Translations under genes and position numbers: made by a program
From: Desulfobulbus oralis
GTDB lineage: Bacteria; Desulfobacterota; Desulfobulbia; Desulfobulbales; Desulfobulbaceae
Assembly: GCF_002952055.1 (NCBI RefSeq)
Contig: NZ_CP021255.1
Location: forward strand, 1,304,851-1,368,850
DNA length: 64,000 nucleotides
Direction of reading: 5' to 3'
Shown: positions 60,489 through 64,000 of the stretch, piece after piece
Layout of the letters: each line of letters starts with the position of its first letter
Numbering within the stretch: the first letter of the stretch is position 1
The notes under the pieces: model-generated
Told to the model about the DNA's origin: nothing
Databases searched by the model: none
What the model saw: the letters and a program-made list of their open reading frames with translations, nothing else

Positions 60489-60574
60489 ATCCTGCGCACA
60501 CTGCCACAGGCACTATGGCAAAGGCTGAAGCTGGATTGCCGGTGCGGAGCAGGCAATTCTGCTTGAGTGATTGA
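60473..60574 (+). CDS. Short R1-led open frame (33 codons)
   Basis: Starts MFVAEHPAHTATG at the conserved R1 start and ends at TGA 60572-60574. The first five residues equal those of the other R1-led genes (MFxAEQ), then it diverges. It is either a leader peptide or the truncated start of a lost cassette gene. The next gene begins 20 bases downstream. Confidence 0.35.
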   Translation: MFVAEHPAHTATGTMAKAEAGLPVRSRQFCLSD

Positions 60575-60594
60575 GATAAGATAGGGAGCAGGAT

Positions 60595-61104
60595 ATGACT
60601 ATGAAAGGTTCTTTATTTTTTTTCGTCACCTTGCTTTGTAGTTGTATTTGCAGCGTTCTCTGTGCGCTTGCCTGTTTGCAGGCTGCTGGTTTCTGTGTGC
60701 AGGAGATGCGCTGGCTTTCTGTTGCGGGAAAAAAAATGATTGCGGCAAGATTTATCAGTGATGGCAAAGATCGCCCAATTGTACGTTATCCTGGTACACC
60801 GGATGGTACTATAGAAGAGCGTAATACCCTGGTTCCCTACAACAATGTATTGGAATTCTTGCAGAAAAATCCTGACTGCTGCACGGTTATTCCTTATGAA
60901 GAAATATATGTCGATTACGAACCGATAACCTTTTGGGACAGATTTTGGGGAGGCTATTCCTACGGTGTCGTGGTCAAGTCACTGACCACAGAGAAAATCA
61001 GCATTAATGGCGGCCCTGAAGTTACTGAGACGAATCCATCTGAAATTTATCTGAGATTTAACAATTGTGGCAAATGCCGCATGAAGGATTCCTATCCATA
61101 TTAA
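60595..61104 (+). CDS. Hypothetical membrane-anchored or secreted protein
   Basis: 169 aa, ATG 60595 after GGAGCAGGA. One N-terminal hydrophobic stretch (residues 5-33, FFFVTLLCSCICSVLCAL) serves as signal or anchor. The remainder is soluble with cysteine pairs (PDCCTV and NNCGKCRMKD). A YPGTPDGTIEERNTLVPYNN segment and YEEIYVDYEPITFWD suggest a small globular periplasmic domain. No known family. It lies in the R1 copy 4 cassette and is the most GC-balanced of the cassette genes. Confidence 0.6.
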   Translation: MTMKGSLFFFVTLLCSCICSVLCALACLQAAGFCVQEMRWLSVAGKKMIAARFISDGKDRPIVRYPGTPDGTIEERNTLVPYNNVLEFLQKNPDCCTVIPYEEIYVDYEPITFWDRFWGGYSYGVVVKSLTTEKISINGGPEVTETNPSEIYLRFNNCGKCRMKDSYPY

Positions 61105-61133
61105 ATATAATGATTCAACCTGTTTTGAAATAA

Positions 61134-61334
61134 TTGGTGGGGGACTCTATACCTGATTTATATGCAAAGAATAGCAAACAGCAGAATATAGGCTATACTA
61201 AAAGTCAAGACTATATTGATGGTATGGGAAAGCCTCTGAAATTTGATGCGCTGGGATATATAAAAGCGAAAGGCCCTGGACGATTTGTTCTTGATTCAGA
61301 GTCAGCACTTTACACAAAACAGCAATACCACTAA
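61134..61334 (+). pseudogene. Fragment of a hypothetical protein
   Basis: 66-codon frame opening with TTG/GTG, no ribosome site. It encodes DGMGKPLKFDALGYIKAKGPG, which recalls the C-terminal D-x-W-G-x-P-(Y/F)-x-Y-x-S/A-x-G-x-x-G stretch of type II pseudopilins, with M in place of W. Only a C-terminal part of such a protein would be present, so a decayed fragment is more likely than a gene. Confidence 0.3.
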
Positions 61335-61353
61335 AAATACAATAATAAAATAG

Positions 61354-62103
61354 ATGGAAATTTGTTATATGTACAGATATTTATTCGTTATAGGAGCATT
61401 GATACTGATGACGGGAATTACTGACTGTAGTGAGGTCAATAGTTCCCATCATTATGAGGCGATGCCCTTTGAGAGACAGACACCAGGGAATCCAACAACA
61501 AATGATTATGCGCTGCATTTTAGAGTTGACTACAAGGTTGTCGAACAAGGTGCCACCTATACATACAGGTATGGCGGCGGCAGTGAGACTCATGGTCTTG
61601 GAGGAGGGCGTTCGGGTTATGGGGCTTTCGGTGAGTTGGTTCTGGATTTTAAATTTAAGGGTGGTCGTATTTTTCATGAGGTCATAACTTTAAAAAAGTT
61701 AATGGCTGATATGCTACAAAGATATCAGATTCAGGATCTTAGCGATACTCATCTAGAATATAACGGAGGTGCTGAGGTCAATGTAAAAATTGACAGAGAA
61801 AGAATAGTTATAGACTATACGTTAGATAAAACAAAAAGCATGAATCCTCTTATATCAGAATATTATCAATATCCATTATTTGAGAAGTCATTATTGGAAA
61901 ATAATGAGTTACTACCATTACCAGGAAATCCTGACTTAAATTTATTTGGTATTCGTTTTTATGTAGATAGAGATATTTTTTGTGAAGGAAATTATAAATA
62001 TACAGCGGAAGATGGTAAGATAATACCAATTAATGAATTGGGGCGCTATGGATATCAGAATGTGGGAAAACTTTATCTGAATTTTACCTTAAAAAATGGA
62101 TAG
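61354..62103 (+). CDS. AT-rich hypothetical lipoprotein-like protein, first module (ends at TAG)
   Basis: 249 aa to TAG 62101-62103; an ATG at 61369 is an equally good start. Residues ~8-25 are hydrophobic and end near GITDCSE, a weak lipobox. The mature region has a repeated design: LHFRVDYKVVEQGATYTYRYGG, ELVLDFKFKGG, then LKKLMADMLQRYQIQDLS and VNVKIDRERIVIDYTL. The second half begins again with LFGIRFYVDRDIFCEGNYKYTAEDG and KLYLNFTLKNG, where the TAG falls. The same frame continues to 62427. Similar in outline to the 1986 gene product (DUF5625-like). Confidence 0.55.
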   Translation: MEICYMYRYLFVIGALILMTGITDCSEVNSSHHYEAMPFERQTPGNPTTNDYALHFRVDYKVVEQGATYTYRYGGGSETHGLGGGRSGYGAFGELVLDFKFKGGRIFHEVITLKKLMADMLQRYQIQDLSDTHLEYNGGAEVNVKIDRERIVIDYTLDKTKSMNPLISEYYQYPLFEKSLLENNELLPLPGNPDLNLFGIRFYVDRDIFCEGNYKYTAEDGKIIPINELGRYGYQNVGKLYLNFTLKNG

Positions 62104-62427
62104 AATATAAGAAAAGATATTGATTTAAAACAACTGTTTATAGAATTGCAAAATAATCTTAATATAATTGATCTTTCAAGATCAAAATTTGGTGGATATG
62201 CTGATTTGGTAATTCTTATAGAGAGAGATCATTTGACAATAGACTACCGTCTACTTGAACGTAAGAAAAAACAAAAATTAGAGGCGGTATCCTGGCATGA
62301 GTCATACAAGCGAGAAGAAGATCGTCCAGGGACTGGTTACCGATTAATACAAACGTTGACTGCACATTCTTCGCAGTATACAGAGCACCTCTATCCTATT
62401 TATTACTATAATTTTAACAGTAAATAA
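62104..62427 (+). pseudogene. Second module of the preceding gene, beyond an in-frame TAG
   Basis: Same frame as 61354-62103. It encodes DLKQLFIELQNNLNIIDLS and LVILIERDHLTIDYRLLE, which align with LKKLMADMLQRYQIQDLS and VNVKIDRERIVIDYTLDK of the first module. So the gene is an internal duplication and the TAG sits inside the second unit. It ends at TAA before the IS. Either a recent nonsense mutation or readthrough. Confidence 0.5.
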
Positions 62428-62548
62428 AACAGAGAAGGTATCATGGAGCTGTTTCGCGATACAATACCAAAGTGAGATGCCACTGCAGCAGAGCTGGAAT
62501 AATATACCGGTGAATTCAAATTGCAAATGCACCGATGATGGCGTGGTT

Positions 62549-63625
62549 CACTGCTGTCCCACTAACTTTGGAATAGCGATAACTGGTTGTTATGTAATGG
62601 TATTTTTTGTTTTTCCGGACAAAAAAGTTCGTCTAAATCCCGCCGTTCAAACAAATTGAGCTGAACAAGCCGTAAAATCTGCAGGATAGATTGCCCCAGG
62701 CGACTCTGAAATTTGATGAAGGCCACCAGAAGATACGCGCACAACGCGATCCACAGCTGCGTCCGCACCGCGTTCATGCTACCGCCCACAAAGCTCTTCA
62801 CCTTCAGGTGCTGTTTGATCCACTTGAAGAACAGCTCCACTTGCCACCGCTCCTTGTACAGTGCCGCCACCGTGGTTGCCGCAATATCCAGGGCGTTGGT
62901 CACAAACTCGTATTCCTCACCTCTCGCTTCATCCAGAAAGCGGACTGTCCGGAACACGCCCTCCACTCCTCTGAACCGGATTTCCCGGTCTTCCAGGATA
63001 CCCGCGCTTTTGCACCCCCGGCGTTTCGCGCCAGGCTGCACCGCAGCACCACGCTTCAGGCGTGTGACGAAATGCACACCATCCTTCGTCAACTCCTGAT
63101 ACCACTGGTAATCCGTGTAGCTCCGGTCAAAGACCACCCAGGAACCTCGGGGAAGCCGCAGTTCACGCGCCTTGTTGATCTCGTGGACTCGCCCTGCCGT
63201 CATATCCACGAAGCTGGGCAAATAGCCGTCCGCCGCAAGCCCCACATGCAACTGCATCGCCCCCTTGCTGGCGCGGTACGTGGCCCAGCGAAACAGCGAG
63301 AGCGGCAGCTCAATCACCGTGGCATCAAGGAGATAGACCTTGCCGCCGTCTTTGAAGCGGAACTTTTGGTGGGGAGGCGCAAGCGATTGACAACGAGCCA
63401 AAAGCGCTACGAACACCTTTTCGAACAGCTAGGCGGCTGTCTTTTCATTAGCCCGCGCCAGACTGGAACGACTGAATGAGCCGAGGCCCAGATGATAAAG
63501 TTTGCGACTTTGCGGTGAAAAGGCATCCACAATGCCGCGTAAACTGTCGCGTCCAGCGAGTTGCCCCACCAGCATGGCCACAAACTGCGTCCACCCAGAA
63601 AGGGCGCGGCGGTGTTTCTTTGGTT
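62549..63625 (-). mobile_element. IS4-family insertion sequence, 5'-truncated copy
   Basis: The right inverted repeat CACTGCTGTCCCAC lies at 62549-62562. The element is otherwise as 28621-29892 with scattered differences (for example Y for D and L for V in the transposase). It ends at about 63625, in the codons for PKKHRR, where another IS begins. Confidence 0.9.
62562..63625 (-). pseudogene. IS4-family transposase, truncated, with the same in-frame TAG
   Basis: Catalytic domain in one frame (62562-63416), with LLDATVIEL, FDRSYTDYQWY and RWQVELFFKWIKQHLK. A TAG at 63431-63429 separates it from the N-terminal domain, at exactly the same codon as in the 28734 copy. The frame then reads back to about 63625, where homology is cut by the adjacent IS3-type element. 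FDRSYTDY differs from FDRGYTDY in the other copy. Confidence 0.85.
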
Positions 63626-64000
63626 TGTATCGGTCTACGGTTTTTTGGACACGTTTTTTGTTGATCAAACCGCGATGTTCACGGCCTCTTTCTGGATGGC
63701 CCGCACCGCTGACGGAGTCTTGTAGTCGTGGCGTCCGATGTTCCATTCCCGGTTGTACGTATCCTTGAATTCCAGGAGGGCGAGGCGGAGTTCCTCCACA
63801 GTGTCGAACCGCCGAATCCAGAGCAGGTTCTCCTTCAAGGTCCGAACAAATCGCTCCGCGATGCCGTTGCCTTGGGGCTCTCTGACGAAGGATGGCGAAC
63901 TCTGAATACCCAGACAGGAAATTTCCTCTTGAAACACCTTGGAAACGTACTGACTGCCGTTGTCATGCCGCAGAGTCAGGCCTTCAGCCACTGCGGGGCC
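63626..64000 (-). mobile_element. IS3-type insertion sequence, partial (runs off the window)
   Basis: Begins at TGTATCGGTCTACGG (63626), which looks like an IS3-family end starting with TG, right where the IS4 homology stops. It holds the end of an integrase-type transposase gene. The insertion is therefore nested inside the IS4 copy. Confidence 0.75.
63665..64000 (-). CDS. IS3-family transposase (OrfB, integrase core), C-terminal part
   Basis: The frame is open to the window edge. It contains LRHDNGSQYVS, with the second catalytic D of the DDE triad, and PQGNGIAERFVRTLKEN, with the catalytic E. LLEFKDTYNREW and the HYKTP-like DYKTPSAVR near the C-terminus are typical for IS3-type retroviral integrase domains (rve). 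The first D and the N-terminal HTH are outside the window. Confidence 0.9.
   Translation of the reverse strand, partial: GPAVAEGLTLRHDNGSQYVSKVFQEEISCLGIQSSPSFVREPQGNGIAERFVRTLKENLLWIRRFDTVEELRLALLEFKDTYNREWNIGRHDYKTPSAVRAIQKEAVNIAV

Noticed and set aside
1-64000. tRNA, rRNA, riboswitches
   Set aside because: No cloverleaf, rRNA signature or known riboswitch consensus was recognised by eye. A covariance-model scan would be needed to exclude small RNAs.

Overview
The window is bacterial and has two clearly different base compositions. Housekeeping genes are GC-rich and dense, with overlapping starts and stops. Between them lie AT-rich islands of small membrane or secreted proteins, repeats and insertion sequences. 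The start of a cubane-type hybrid cluster protein gene, a propionyl-CoA-type carboxylase pair, a LUD protein and the overall style suggest an anaerobic deltaproteobacterium, possibly a Desulfobulbus-like sulfate reducer. That placement is inference; no rRNA gene is present to test it.

Layout. 1-2.8 kb: 5' end of hcp (minus strand), then an AT-rich accessory cassette preceded by debris of a giant exoprotein gene. 2.8-8.4 kb: radical SAM protein, two Hsp20 chaperones, purC, an acyltransferase-3 protein and a lipase-like hydrolase. 8.7-20.7 kb: four tandem paralogous membrane proteins followed by an RDD / SpoIIM / membrane / DUF4129 / DUF4350 / MoxR / DUF58 cluster. 20.9-27.3 kb: a carboxyltransferase and biotin carboxylase pair, LemA and an M48 peptidase. 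27.4-32.4 kb: second accessory island (a cassette gene, exoprotein debris, a complete IS4-family element, IS30 debris, small membrane proteins and a duplicated leader). 32.6-38.2 kb: EamA exporter, two SGNH hydrolases, an MBOAT acyltransferase and a LUD protein. 38.4-41.3 kb: trpF, a membrane protein, hemB and a deaminase. 41.35-60.2 kb: giant exoprotein locus with its own type I secretion system. 60.2-64 kb: another cassette, then an IS4 copy truncated by an IS3-type element.

The most interesting system is the giant exoprotein (2943 aa, 42686-51517). It has about twelve cadherin-like repeats, a calcium-binding C-terminal domain and an export-signal-like tail. Downstream is a type I operon: C39-like-domain ABC exporter, HlyD adaptor, HlyC/RtxC-type lysine acyltransferase, TolC-like channel and a probable lipoprotein. 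The first ~270 codons of the exoprotein are AT-rich and the rest GC-rich. An AT-rich multi-pass membrane protein gene lies just upstream in the same transcription unit. A leader element (R1) precedes that gene and recurs three more times in the window. Every copy carries a promoter-like TTGnCA-N17-TAnTCw pair and a conserved start-codon region; each lies behind broken pieces of the exoprotein gene and ahead of a different or divergent AT-rich gene. My reading, as inference, is a type I-secreted polymorphic toxin or adhesin whose variable part is N-terminal, surrounded by orphan immunity-like cassettes that keep their own promoter.
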